Positions 1 through 9,012 of a stretch of 64,000 bases of DNA are shown here, one piece after another. How positions within the stretch are numbered: the first letter of the stretch is position 1; each line of letters opens with the position of its first letter. The stretch lies in the NCBI RefSeq assembly GCF_004354985.1, contig NZ_SMSK01000001.1:496001-560000 (forward strand). Direction: 5' to 3'. The stretch comes from Segetibacter sp. 3557_3 (lineage in GTDB: Bacteria; Bacteroidota; Bacteroidia; Chitinophagales; Chitinophagaceae). Under the pieces are notes generated by a model. The model did not search any database and was not told the DNA's origin. It was given only the letters and a program-made list of their open reading frames with translations. Position numbers and translations under genes: made by a program.

Positions 1-301
1 AAAAGGAGATAATCCACGCAGCAGTTACTACAATCACTCTGCATTCGCCGATCTCATCATCAGTGATCTTGTTGGATTAAAACCCAGGGCCGATAATATA
101 GTCGAATTAAAGCCGCTGATACCAAGGGATAAATGGGATTGGTTCTGTGTCGACAAGATACCTTATCATGGCAAGCTGCTCACGATCTTATATGATAAAA
201 CGGGCACCAGATACAACAAGGGAAAGGGCTTTATGATTTTCGCAGATGGCAGGCAAATCTATAAGGGCAAAACGGTTGGAGCCATTAGAGCAAAGATGTA
301 G
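1..301 (+). CDS. C-terminal fragment of an MGH1/GH63-like glycoside hydrolase (partial, 5' end outside window)
   Basis: The reading frame is open from the first bases and stops with TAG at 299-301, leaving about 99 C-terminal residues. The text resembles the end of MGH1-like (GH63-clan, six-hairpin) glycosidases of Bacteroidetes: HSAFADLIISDLVGLKPR, then PLIPRDKWDWFCVDKIPYHG, then a short beta-rich tail with GKGFMIFADGRQI. The catalytic part lies upstream of the window, so the substrate cannot be read. It lies on the same strand as the following glycosidases and is probably part of the same locus. The family call rests on recalled C-terminal motifs only; another six-hairpin glycosidase remains possible. 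Confidence 0.6.
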   Translation, partial: KGDNPRSSYYNHSAFADLIISDLVGLKPRADNIVELKPLIPRDKWDWFCVDKIPYHGKLLTILYDKTGTRYNKGKGFMIFADGRQIYKGKTVGAIRAKM

Positions 302-696
302 AAGTAAAAAGTAAAAAGTGAGTTAAATGGGTATTCATCAGCTTGGGGGATGGCGTTAAGAAATGAAACATGGAAAATTTAAAATTCACAACGTTTAAAA
401 TCGGATTCAGTCTCATCACTCATCTCTCATATCCTTTGGTTCCAATCTCGTGAATTTGCAGGAGAACGGATTTGCTGAGAGAAGATTAAAAAGTACAAGT
501 GTGCGACGCAAGAAAAGTTAAATAGAAAATCAATCGCTTGGCCCAAAGAAAATGTGAAATTAAAAATGCAAAATGCAAAATGGGAACTGATAACACCACA
601 CTCATAACACTTAATTCATAACTCTTAATCATTTTCATTTAACATAACGCAGAAACTCATAATTCTTAATTCATAACTCATAACTATTTCGTCCGC
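302..696. other. Intergenic gap with low-complexity DNA and one dispersed element
   Basis: No coding frame is convincing here. The DNA holds runs such as AAGTAAAAAGTAAAAAGT (304-320) and degenerate reiterations of TTAATTCATAACTCATAA (about 600-690). It also holds one short-form copy of the dispersed GTACAAG element (493-552, listed separately). The promoter of the downstream GH28 gene must lie here, but no clear TAnnTTTG box is seen. Confidence 0.6.
493..552 (+). repeat. Dispersed GTACAAG element, short form (copy 1)
   Basis: Begins GTACAAGTGTGCGACGCA and ends with the 3' module GCTTGGCCCAAAGAAAA. It lacks the inner GC-rich hairpin and the CAACGATG core is degraded to CAAGAAAAG. One of at least eleven related intergenic copies in the window. 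Confidence 0.6.
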
Positions 697-2247
697 ATGT
701 TCAAATGCCTCTACATATCGCTGCTTAGTTTGCTTGCCATAACCACCAATGCACAACAGTTTTATAACGTAATAACCTATGGTGCAAAAAATGATAGCAG
801 CCGGATTGCCACAAAGGCAATTGCTGCCGCCATTGCAGCTGCTTCAAAGAAAGGTGGGGGAACCGTTTATTTTCCGGCTGGAAAATACCTGACCGGTCCC
901 ATACACCTGAAGAGCAACATCACCATTTTTATTGATGCGGGTGCTGAACTCCATTTTAGCGACAATTTCGACAATTACCTGCCGATGGTTCAGAGCCGTT
1001 GGGAAGGCACCGACGTCGTGAATTTTTCACCACTCTTCTACGCTTACAAAGCAGAAAACATCACCATTCGTGGTCGCGGCCTGATCAATGGTCACGGTAA
1101 AAAATGGTGGGACTTTTCGGAAGGCTACGACGAGAAAAAACCACGATCCAAGTGGGAGTTGATGTTTGATAGTTTGAATAAAGATATTCTCAGGCCCGAT
1201 TTGAAAGGCTGGGTTGAACGTGGTTTTCTACGTCCGCCTTTTATTCAGCCCATGTATTGTAAAAACGTACTGATCGAGGGTATCACCATTATCAATTCGC
1301 CATTCTGGACGGTGAACCCGGAGTTTTGTGAAAACGTAACCATTACCGGTGTTACCATTAATAATCCGCATTCGCCCAACACCGATGGCATAAATCCTGA
1401 GTCTTGCAAATATGTGCACATATCAAATTGCCATATCAGCGTAGGTGATGATTGTATCACCATTAAATCGGGGAAAGATCGTGCAGGCAGAAAGATGGCC
1501 ACTCCAGCCGAGAATTATACCATTACTAACTGCACCATGCTTTCGGGACATGGCGGGGTGGTTATCGGTAGTGAGATGAGTGGCGATGTAAAAAAGATTA
1601 CGATCAGCAATTGTGTATTCGACGGAACCGATCGTGGTATACGCATTAAGTCGGCACGTGGACGGGGTGGGGTAGTGGAAGACATTCGCGTAGACAACAT
1701 CATCATGAAGAACATAAAGGACCAGGCTATTGTACTCGACCTGCAGTATGCGCGAACACAGCCAGAACCGGTGTCGGAACGTACACCCATTTTCAGGAAC
1801 ATCCATTTCAGCAACATCACTGCTCAAACCAACCAGGCCATTTTCATTAATGGTCTTGCAGAAATGCCGGTTGACGACATCACCTTCAACGACATACAGT
1901 TTGAATCGAAAACAGGGGCAACCATTAAAGAAGCAACGAACATTGCATTTCATAACGTACGCATCAACACAACTACGGGCTCGTCCCTGATTGGTGAGAA
2001 CATCAGCGGGTTAACAATAGATGGCCTAAACACACTTAAGCCAATGCAAGGTAAACCGGTACTAGACCTTACAAATGTGCAAGACTTATTTATATACAAT
2101 TGCGCTGCAGTAAAAGGTACCGATGTTTTTCTCTCGCTCAAAGGCGATAAAACGCAAAACGTGACCATAAAAGGCAATAGGTTCAACCACGTAGGAAAAC
2201 CTTTGATCAAGGACGCCAGTGTTGCTGAAAATGTAGTTGTCGAATAG
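697..2247 (+). CDS. Secreted GH28 family glycosidase (polygalacturonase type)
   Basis: A 516-residue secreted enzyme with an N-terminal signal peptide (cleavage near TTNAQ-Q, residue 20) and a right-handed parallel beta-helix. All four GH28 signatures are present: NTDG at 228-231, GDDC at 250-253, GHGG at 284-287 and RIK at 316-318. Asp230, Asp251 and Asp252 are the expected acidic catalytic residues, with His285 and the Arg/Lys pair for uronate binding. GH28 enzymes hydrolyse alpha-1,4 bonds of galacturonan, or galacturonic acid/rhamnose bonds in rhamnogalacturonan; which of these applies cannot be read from the motifs. The gene is followed after 60 bp by the GH95 gene on the same strand, consistent with co-transcription. 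ATG at 697 is chosen because the signal peptide starts directly there. Confident in family, less in exact substrate. Confidence 0.9.
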   Translation: MFKCLYISLLSLLAITTNAQQFYNVITYGAKNDSSRIATKAIAAAIAAASKKGGGTVYFPAGKYLTGPIHLKSNITIFIDAGAELHFSDNFDNYLPMVQSRWEGTDVVNFSPLFYAYKAENITIRGRGLINGHGKKWWDFSEGYDEKKPRSKWELMFDSLNKDILRPDLKGWVERGFLRPPFIQPMYCKNVLIEGITIINSPFWTVNPEFCENVTITGVTINNPHSPNTDGINPESCKYVHISNCHISVGDDCITIKSGKDRAGRKMATPAENYTITNCTMLSGHGGVVIGSEMSGDVKKITISNCVFDGTDRGIRIKSARGRGGVVEDIRVDNIIMKNIKDQAIVLDLQYARTQPEPVSERTPIFRNIHFSNITAQTNQAIFINGLAEMPVDDITFNDIQFESKTGATIKEATNIAFHNVRINTTTGSSLIGENISGLTIDGLNTLKPMQGKPVLDLTNVQDLFIYNCAAVKGTDVFLSLKGDKTQNVTIKGNRFNHVGKPLIKDASVAENVVVE

Positions 2248-2307
2248 AGCCACCTTCTCCCTATACCTTAATACAATAATACCTCAATACCCTGTACCCA
2301 CATACAA

Positions 2308-5106
2308 ATGAACCTTAAAGCACTTCTTACAACCATCATCCTGTTAACTGCCGTTTGCACCCGGGCACAGGAGCTTAAGCTCTGGTACCGCGAGCCGGCA
2401 GTAAAGTGGACCGAAGCATTGCCCGTTGGTAATGGCCGCCTTGGTGCAATGATCTTTGGCGGAACAGTTGAGGACAGGATCCAGTTTAACGAAGAGACCC
2501 TCTGGACAGGCGAGCCGCGTGATTATACACGTGCCGGGGCGGCGACCTATCTCGACCCCATCAGGAAACTGCTTGCCGCGGGTAAACAAAACGAAGCAGA
2601 AAACCTTGCTGAAGAAAAGTTTATGGGACGCAAGAGTAATGAGGGCGACAGGACCACCTGGCTGAACAAAATGCGATCCCTGGAAGGAATGCAGGGCAAT
2701 CCTTCACTGGCTGATTACGACGATAGCAAATGGAAAACGCTGCAGGTACCAACCTACGAAGGTTGGGAAACCGTAGGGATGGAAATTGATGGTGCAGTCT
2801 GGTTTAGAACCACGTTTGATCTGCCCGCAGACTGGTCGGGTAAATCCCTCGTACTGGACCTGAACCGTGTTCGCGACCAGGACTTTACCTATGTAAACGG
2901 AAAGCTGGTTGGAACAATGAATAGCACCGATCCCCGCAAATACACGATACCTGCTGCCAACCTCGTAAAGGGTAAAAACGTGATTGCCATACAGGTAATC
3001 AATTACTACGATAAGGGCGGAATCGCGGGTTATAAAGACACGTCGCGGCACATTGGAATATACCCTGAGGGCGGCGCTGTTGCCAACGGTATTTCACTCA
3101 ACAGGCCCTGGAAATATCATGTTCAGGACGATGCACCTCCAGCCGTACCAAGGTACCAAGCCGACTATCAACCATTCGGCGATATTTATCTGCGCTTTCC
3201 CCAACAACCCAGCGCCACCCAATACCGCCGCGAGCTCGATCTCAAGAACGCCATGGTGCGAACAACTTTCACATCAAACGGAATAACCTATACCCGCGAA
3301 TATTTTGCAAGCCAGCCCAACCAGGCGATTGTGGTTCACCTGACCGCTTCGAAGCCCGGCAGCTTAAGTTTCGAAACCCTGTTGAACAGTCCGCACAAAA
3401 ATTATTCGACCAGGAAGATTGATGATAAAACACTCGGCTTATCACTGCAGGTACGCCACGGTGCGCTAAAAGGCGAAAGTTATTTACACATAAAAAACAT
3501 AAAAGGAACGGCAACAATAACCGGTGACAGGATCATTGTTAAAAACGCAGATGAAGTAACCCTTTACCTTACGGCCGGCACCAACTACAAGAGCTTTAAA
3601 GATGTTTCAGGTGATCCGGCTGTCGCCTGCAAATACGCCCTCAAAGGCCTTGCTTCGAAAACTTACAGCCAGGTTAAAGACGCGCACATCCGCGAATACC
3701 AGCAGTACTTCAATACGCTATCTATAAGCCTGGGAAGCGGAAATGAACAGCTGCCAACAAATGAACGCATTGTTCAATTTGCAAAAACAACGGACCCGTC
3801 CTTTGTTGCGCTCTACCTTCAATATGGGCGATACCTCCTGATCTCAGCTTCGCGTCCCGGAACAGGTCCGGCTAACCTGCAAGGTATCTGGAACGACCTG
3901 CTTACACCACCATGGGGGAGTAAGTATACCACCAACATCAACGCTGAAATGAATTACTGGCCGGCAGAGTTGCTCAACCTTTCGCCTATGCACGAGCCAC
4001 TTTTTAAGATGATAGATGAACTCGCAGAAACGGGTAGCAAAACCGCGCAGGTTCACTACAATGCTCCGGGTTGGGTGCTTCACCACAATACCGATTTGTG
4101 GCGCGGATCGGCACCAATCAACGCGGCAAACCATGGTATCTGGGTAACAGGTGGCGCATGGATGTGCCATCACCTTTGGGAGCATTATCGCTTTACACAG
4201 GACCAGCAATTCCTGCAAACAAGGGCATACCCGGTTATGAAACAAGCCGCGATGTTTTTTAACAGCTTCCTTGTTACAGATCCAAAAACGGGTTGGCTCA
4301 TCAGTACCCCTTCAAACTCACCAGAGCATGGCGGACTCGTTGCCGGGCCAACAATGGATCACCAGATCATACGAGACTTGTTTAAAAATGTGATTGCAGC
4401 CGCCGACATTTTAAAAGTAGACAAAGCTTTTCGCGATACACTTGCAGCCAGGTATAAACGTATTGCTCCTAACCAGGTTGGTAAACACGGGCAGCTACAG
4501 GAATGGCTCGAAGACAAAGATGATCCCAAAGACAATCACCGGCACGTGTCTCACCTTTGGGGCATGTACCCGGGAAATGAAATCAACTGGGATGAAAGCC
4601 CCGAACTGATGAAGGCAGCCATGCAGTCGCTACTTCAACGTGGGGACGCAGCCACAGGTTGGAGCCTTGCCTGGAAAATCAACTTCTGGTCGCGGTTCAA
4701 AGATGGTGATCACGCTTACAAGCTCATCCAGATGCTGATCTCGCCGGCATGGACAGGTGGAGCAGGATCGTACCAAAACCTGTTTGATGCGCACCCCCCA
4801 TTCCAGATTGATGGCAATTTTGGGGGTGCGGCAGGTATCGGTGAGATGCTGCTGCAAAGCCATACGAAGTTCATCGACCTTTTGCCTGCGCTGCCTTCAG
4901 CCCTCCCCACCGGAGAAATAAAAGGCATTCGTGCAAGAGGTGGATTCTTGTTTGAAATAGGGTGGAGCGGAGGCAAGCTGAACCGGGTAAGTGTATTATC
5001 AACTGCCGGCAACACTTGTACGATCCGGTACGGCGATAGACTACTGCAGTTAAAAACTACAAAAGGCAAAAAGTATACATTAAACGGGGCACTGGAGATA
5101 TTATGA
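2308..5106 (+). CDS. Secreted GH95 glycosidase (alpha-L-fucosidase / alpha-L-galactosidase) with inserted jelly-roll domain
   Basis: A 932-residue protein with signal peptide (to about residue 20, CTRAQ). Order seen: the N-terminal GH95 beta-sandwich begins LKLWYREPAVKWTEALPVGN; an extra domain of about 175 residues (roughly 107-285) follows; the sandwich resumes at QADYQPFGDIYLRF; then comes the (alpha/alpha)6 catalytic barrel. Catalytic motifs are TNINAEMNYW (Asn543, Asn545), SPEHG (Glu673) and IDGNFGG (Asp835), matching the Asn/Asn/Glu/Asp set of GH95. The insert (WFRTTFDLPADW, YVNGKLVG, YTIPAANLVKGKNVIAIQV) looks like the galactose-binding-like domain of sialate O-acetylesterases. GH95 includes alpha-1,2-L-fucosidases and alpha-L-galactosidases; the motif set does not separate them. 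The L-galactonate-dehydrogenase-like gene nearby makes L-galactosidase activity worth testing. Confidence 0.88.
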   Translation: MNLKALLTTIILLTAVCTRAQELKLWYREPAVKWTEALPVGNGRLGAMIFGGTVEDRIQFNEETLWTGEPRDYTRAGAATYLDPIRKLLAAGKQNEAENLAEEKFMGRKSNEGDRTTWLNKMRSLEGMQGNPSLADYDDSKWKTLQVPTYEGWETVGMEIDGAVWFRTTFDLPADWSGKSLVLDLNRVRDQDFTYVNGKLVGTMNSTDPRKYTIPAANLVKGKNVIAIQVINYYDKGGIAGYKDTSRHIGIYPEGGAVANGISLNRPWKYHVQDDAPPAVPRYQADYQPFGDIYLRFPQQPSATQYRRELDLKNAMVRTTFTSNGITYTREYFASQPNQAIVVHLTASKPGSLSFETLLNSPHKNYSTRKIDDKTLGLSLQVRHGALKGESYLHIKNIKGTATITGDRIIVKNADEVTLYLTAGTNYKSFKDVSGDPAVACKYALKGLASKTYSQVKDAHIREYQQYFNTLSISLGSGNEQLPTNERIVQFAKTTDPSFVALYLQYGRYLLISASRPGTGPANLQGIWNDLLTPPWGSKYTTNINAEMNYWPAELLNLSPMHEPLFKMIDELAETGSKTAQVHYNAPGWVLHHNTDLWRGSAPINAANHGIWVTGGAWMCHHLWEHYRFTQDQQFLQTRAYPVMKQAAMFFNSFLVTDPKTGWLISTPSNSPEHGGLVAGPTMDHQIIRDLFKNVIAAADILKVDKAFRDTLAARYKRIAPNQVGKHGQLQEWLEDKDDPKDNHRHVSHLWGMYPGNEINWDESPELMKAAMQSLLQRGDAATGWSLAWKINFWSRFKDGDHAYKLIQMLISPAWTGGAGSYQNLFDAHPPFQIDGNFGGAAGIGEMLLQSHTKFIDLLPALPSALPTGEIKGIRARGGFLFEIGWSGGKLNRVSVLSTAGNTCTIRYGDRLLQLKTTKGKKYTLNGALEIL

Positions 5107-5330
5107 TGAGAGGAAAGAATTCGGTACGATATAGCAAAAAACCAACGACAAGGATTGCTCAACGGCTTATTTCTTTTTTTTGGGACCGGCATCTGTCCAT
5201 GCGGCGACATCGTTGCCACGCTCGCTTGTACGGTATTTCGTTGTGGCAGCCATATCCAACTTCCACGAATAACTCTGGTTTCTTCCTGCGGTGTCAGGGA
5301 TTGATTGGGGCAACTCAGCCTACAGGCAAA
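5107..5330. other. Leader between GH95 and GH2 genes, not coding
   Basis: The downstream frame stays open back to an ATG at 5103, overlapping the GH95 stop, but the extra 76 residues are basic, low in order and precede a perfect signal peptide starting at 5331. The stretch also contains a copy of the dispersed GTACAAG element on the minus strand (5174-5231), which elsewhere is strictly intergenic. It is therefore read as untranslated. Confidence 0.6.
5174..5231 (-). repeat. Dispersed GTACAAG element, short form (copy 2)
   Basis: Read on the minus strand it starts GTACAAGCGAGCGTGGCAACGATG and ends with GCCGGTCCCAAAAAAAAG. It has no inner hairpin module. Its presence argues that the apparent 5' extension of the following ORF is not translated. 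Confidence 0.65.
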
Positions 5331-8300
5331 ATGGCTCTTAAATTACTGTTGCCATTGTTGTTTGTTCTTTCTTTTCCGGTTCTGCTTTCTGCACAACGTA
5401 TCGACATTTCGCTTGATAAGGGATGGCAAACGGTGGGAAACGACAGCAACAAAAATGCTTTTACCGGTTTTGAGTCATCCGGCTTCGACGACAACCAATG
5501 GGCAAAAGTAAACGTACCACACAATTGGGATGCTTACGAAGGCTACCGCAGGTTGCGTCATGGCAACAGGCATGGCTTTGCCTGGTATCGCAAAAGCTTC
5601 AATACAAAGAAGGCAGCCGAAGGCAAACGTTACTTTCTTTTCTTTGAAGGGGTTGGTTCATATGCTACGGTATGGCTCAATGGTAAACAGGTAGGTTATC
5701 ATGCGGGTGGCCGCACAACTTTCACCATAGATGTAACGGACGTAATAACGTTTGATAAGACCAACCTGCTCGCGGTACGTGCAGATCATCCTGAAAATAT
5801 CAGGGATCTTCCCTGGGTTTGTGGTGGTTGTTCAGATGAACGGGGGTTTTCGGAAGGCTCCCAACCCATGGGCATATTCCGCCCCGTACACTTGCTCATT
5901 ACCGATCCCGTTAGAATAGAACCGTTTGGTGTGCATGTGTGGAACGACTCAAGTGCAACGGCAAGAAACGCCAGGCTGTACATTGAAACAGAGCTAAAAA
6001 ATTATGGAACTACCGAGCAAACGATAGGTTTGCAAAGCCAGTTGATCGACAAAGCAGGCAAGGTTGTATTTACACAAACAAGCTCCTCAAAACTGCTGCC
6101 CGGTGCAGCAGCAATTATCCGCCAGGAACCTTCAACTATTAACGATCCCAGGTTGTGGTCTGTAGAAGATCCTTACCTGTATAAGCTGGTATCATCCGTA
6201 ACGGTAAATGGCAGTATCACCGACCGGCTTGAAACACCTTACGGCATCCGAACCATCAGCTGGCCTGTTGGAAGGGCCCCGTCGTCGAATCAATTCCTGC
6301 TGAACGGTAAACCCGTTTTCATCAATGGCATTGCTGAATACGAGCACCTGCTTGGCGGTAGTCATGCGTTTACTGCCGAACAGGTAAAGACCCGGGTAGC
6401 ACAGATGAAAGCAGCCGGCTTTAACAGTTTTCGCGACGCACATCACCCCCACAATCTCCGGTACCAGGACTACTGGGATAATCTTGGATTTTTATGGTGG
6501 ACCCAGATGGGGGCTCATGTATGGTTCGACAATCCTGCGTTTAGAACCAACTTTAAAACACTACTTACCGAATGGGTCAGAGAGCGAAGGAACAGCCCGT
6601 CGGTTGTACTCTGGGGATTGCAGAACGAAAGTAAACTGCCCGACGACTTCGCACGCGAATGCACCGAACTCATCCGTAAACTCGATCCTACAACCTCGTC
6701 ACAACGTCTTGTAACCACCTGCAATGGCGGAACAGGAACAGACTGGGATGTACCGCAAAACTGGACCGGAACTTATGGTGGCGATCCCGCAACTTATAGC
6801 GAGGATGTTAAAAGGCAGATATTGATTGGTGAGTATGGTGCATGGCGAACACTGGACCTCCACACCGAAGGTGGCTTTGTGCAAAATGGCCCTTATAGTG
6901 AGGACCGCATGACGGAACTCATGGAAACAAAGGTGCGACTTGCCGAAGCTGCAAAGGATAGCACTACCGGGCATTATATGTGGTTACTTACATCACACGA
7001 TAATCCAGGCAGGGTACAGGGTGGCGAGGGCTACCGTGAACTTGACAGGCTTGGGCCGGTAAATTATAAGGGACTCTTGACACCCTGGGAAGAGCCATTG
7101 GATGTGTATTATATGTACCGGGCCAACTATGCTCCAAAAACGACGTCGCCAATGGTGTACATCGCGTCACATACCTGGCCCGACCGGTGGATAAAACCTG
7201 GTGTAAGGGACAGCATAAAAGTATACTCCAACTGTGACGAGGTGGAACTGTTTAACGACGTAAAAACCATTTCGCTTGGCCGCAAAAAGCGGGGCGGCAT
7301 CGGAACCCATTTTCAATGGGACGGGGTACCCGTAAACTACAACGTGCTTTATGCTGTAGGCTACGTAAACGGAAAAGCTGTAGCGGAGGATCATATCGTT
7401 TTAAACCACCTGCCTAAACCAGCCAATTTTGTACGCCTGTATAAAGGAACCCAGTCCATCACAGCACCGCAGAAAGGCTATCATTACCTTTACCGGGTTA
7501 ACTGTGGCGGGCCGGATTACACCGATGCCAGGGGCAATACCTGGTTAGCTGACCGTGCAAAAACATCAGGTAGCTGGGGTTCGGAATCATGGACAGCCGA
7601 CTTTAAAAATATGCCCGCTTTTTTTGCAAGCCAGCGTTCAACAAACGATCCCATCAATAATACTGCGGACTGGAAGCTGTTTCAATCATTTCGATTTGGC
7701 CGTGATAAACTCCGGTTCTCTTTCCCGGTTCCTGACGGCGAATACCTGGTCGAATTGTATTTTGTGGAGCCCTGGTTTGGAACAGGCGGGGGAATGGATT
7801 GCACCGGCTGGCGGCTCTTCGACGTTGCTGTAAACGATAAAACGGCCATTAGAAAACTGGACATCTTTCGCGAAGCAGGACACGATGGCGCACTCAAAAA
7901 AACAGTCAAAGCATCAGTTAAGGGTGGCGAACTGGTGATCTCCTTCCCGTCAGTAGCATCTGGCCAGGCAATTATTTCGGCGATAGCGATCGCTTCGCTC
8001 AATAAACAACTAAAACCAGCACAACCGGCTCCATCCATTATCTCAAATCTTCGTCAGCCCGGTAGGGCTGCGACCCCTTTTGTAACCAGGAGTTGGATGA
8101 ACACCGGCGACCAGCAATACCTGGATAAAGACGTTCTATTCAGTGCGCTCCCTGCGACTATGCATGGTGCCGAATGGCTGCAGGTACCGGCAGCAGCAAC
8201 TGCCACTAACGATACCATCGCGCACTTCACCGTTACAGCCAATGCTGAGGTTTTAGTCGCGCTTCCGCCGGGTACAAAGCCGGTTTGGCTTAAAGGCTGG

Positions 8301-8873
8301 GAAGACACACATACGTTTTTGGGCAACAACTCGGGCGACCAGTTTAACGTATGGAAAAAGCGATATGGCGCGGGCGAAACGGTCGTGCTCCAGCCGACAG
8401 GTGTAAACAGTGCAGCGCGCCAGATGTATACCGTTGCGGTTACGGCCGCCTCGGCAATCGAACCGGCTTACGATCTCAAGCCGGTGATTAGCTATAAGGC
8501 GATTGGTGCACAGCTCTCCGGGCCCGGCGTAGTTAAGGGCCAGGTTGATGGTAAGGACCGTGTCATATTCCGGGAAGCATCGCCAGCCAACAGGCTTGAG
8601 TGGGAAATTCTTACGGGAGTAGGCGACACCTATTCGCTTACGATTGCCTATAACAACCCGGGAACAACCGATATTACCGGTAAGCTGGAGTTCTTTTCTG
8701 CGGACGGAACTTTGATGAAAGAAGAAATGATCACTTTTACCCCGACTCGTCCCGGTAAGTCGAATTACATTAGCACAACCACAGGTTCAATGATTAATGC
8801 CGGTACGTACCGGGTACGTATTACATCAGCAGATGCAAAGGGACTAAGCTTTAATTCGTTGGATGTGCAGTAG
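5331..8873 (+). CDS. Secreted GH2 glycosidase with malectin domain
   Basis: A 1180-residue secreted enzyme starting MALKLLLPLLFVLSFP (signal peptide to about LLSAQ). Domains: N-terminal GH2 sugar-binding jelly roll (about 25-190), Ig-like domain (about 195-310), TIM barrel from about 320 (FLLNGKPVFINGIAEYEH), a DUF4982-like beta domain (about 610-705), a malectin-type carbohydrate-binding domain (about 716-890; YRVNCGGPDYTD at its start) and two further beta-sandwiches to the C-terminus. The acid/base Glu433 sits in GLQNES and the candidate nucleophile Glu501 in IGEYGAW. GH2 covers beta-galactosidases, beta-glucuronidases, beta-mannosidases and arabinosidases; sequence alone does not decide. 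The gene is 224 bp after the GH95 gene. The start at 5331 is preferred over 5103 because of the signal peptide. Confidence 0.85.
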   Translation: MALKLLLPLLFVLSFPVLLSAQRIDISLDKGWQTVGNDSNKNAFTGFESSGFDDNQWAKVNVPHNWDAYEGYRRLRHGNRHGFAWYRKSFNTKKAAEGKRYFLFFEGVGSYATVWLNGKQVGYHAGGRTTFTIDVTDVITFDKTNLLAVRADHPENIRDLPWVCGGCSDERGFSEGSQPMGIFRPVHLLITDPVRIEPFGVHVWNDSSATARNARLYIETELKNYGTTEQTIGLQSQLIDKAGKVVFTQTSSSKLLPGAAAIIRQEPSTINDPRLWSVEDPYLYKLVSSVTVNGSITDRLETPYGIRTISWPVGRAPSSNQFLLNGKPVFINGIAEYEHLLGGSHAFTAEQVKTRVAQMKAAGFNSFRDAHHPHNLRYQDYWDNLGFLWWTQMGAHVWFDNPAFRTNFKTLLTEWVRERRNSPSVVLWGLQNESKLPDDFARECTELIRKLDPTTSSQRLVTTCNGGTGTDWDVPQNWTGTYGGDPATYSEDVKRQILIGEYGAWRTLDLHTEGGFVQNGPYSEDRMTELMETKVRLAEAAKDSTTGHYMWLLTSHDNPGRVQGGEGYRELDRLGPVNYKGLLTPWEEPLDVYYMYRANYAPKTTSPMVYIASHTWPDRWIKPGVRDSIKVYSNCDEVELFNDVKTISLGRKKRGGIGTHFQWDGVPVNYNVLYAVGYVNGKAVAEDHIVLNHLPKPANFVRLYKGTQSITAPQKGYHYLYRVNCGGPDYTDARGNTWLADRAKTSGSWGSESWTADFKNMPAFFASQRSTNDPINNTADWKLFQSFRFGRDKLRFSFPVPDGEYLVELYFVEPWFGTGGGMDCTGWRLFDVAVNDKTAIRKLDIFREAGHDGALKKTVKASVKGGELVISFPSVASGQAIISAIAIASLNKQLKPAQPAPSIISNLRQPGRAATPFVTRSWMNTGDQQYLDKDVLFSALPATMHGAEWLQVPAAATATNDTIAHFTVTANAEVLVALPPGTKPVWLKGWEDTHTFLGNNSGDQFNVWKKRYGAGETVVLQPTGVNSAARQMYTVAVTAASAIEPAYDLKPVISYKAIGAQLSGPGVVKGQVDGKDRVIFREASPANRLEWEILTGVGDTYSLTIAYNNPGTTDITGKLEFFSADGTLMKEEMITFTPTRPGKSNYISTTTGSMINAGTYRVRITSADAKGLSFNSLDVQ

Positions 8874-9012
8874 CATACCTAGGGTAGAATTTTAGAGTCA
8901 TGAAGGGTGAATCCGTCACCTGCAAATAATGGTCAGATCGACATTTGCATTCGTAACAACAGGAAAAAGTAGCACCAGCCTATAATCATTACAGGCGGTT
9001 AAAATAAAGCAT

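Noticed and set aside
5103-5330. 76-residue N-terminal extension of the malectin-GH2 protein
   Set aside because: A perfect signal peptide starts at 5331, the extension has no signal-like or domain-like character and it overlaps a dispersed intergenic element and the stop of the preceding gene.
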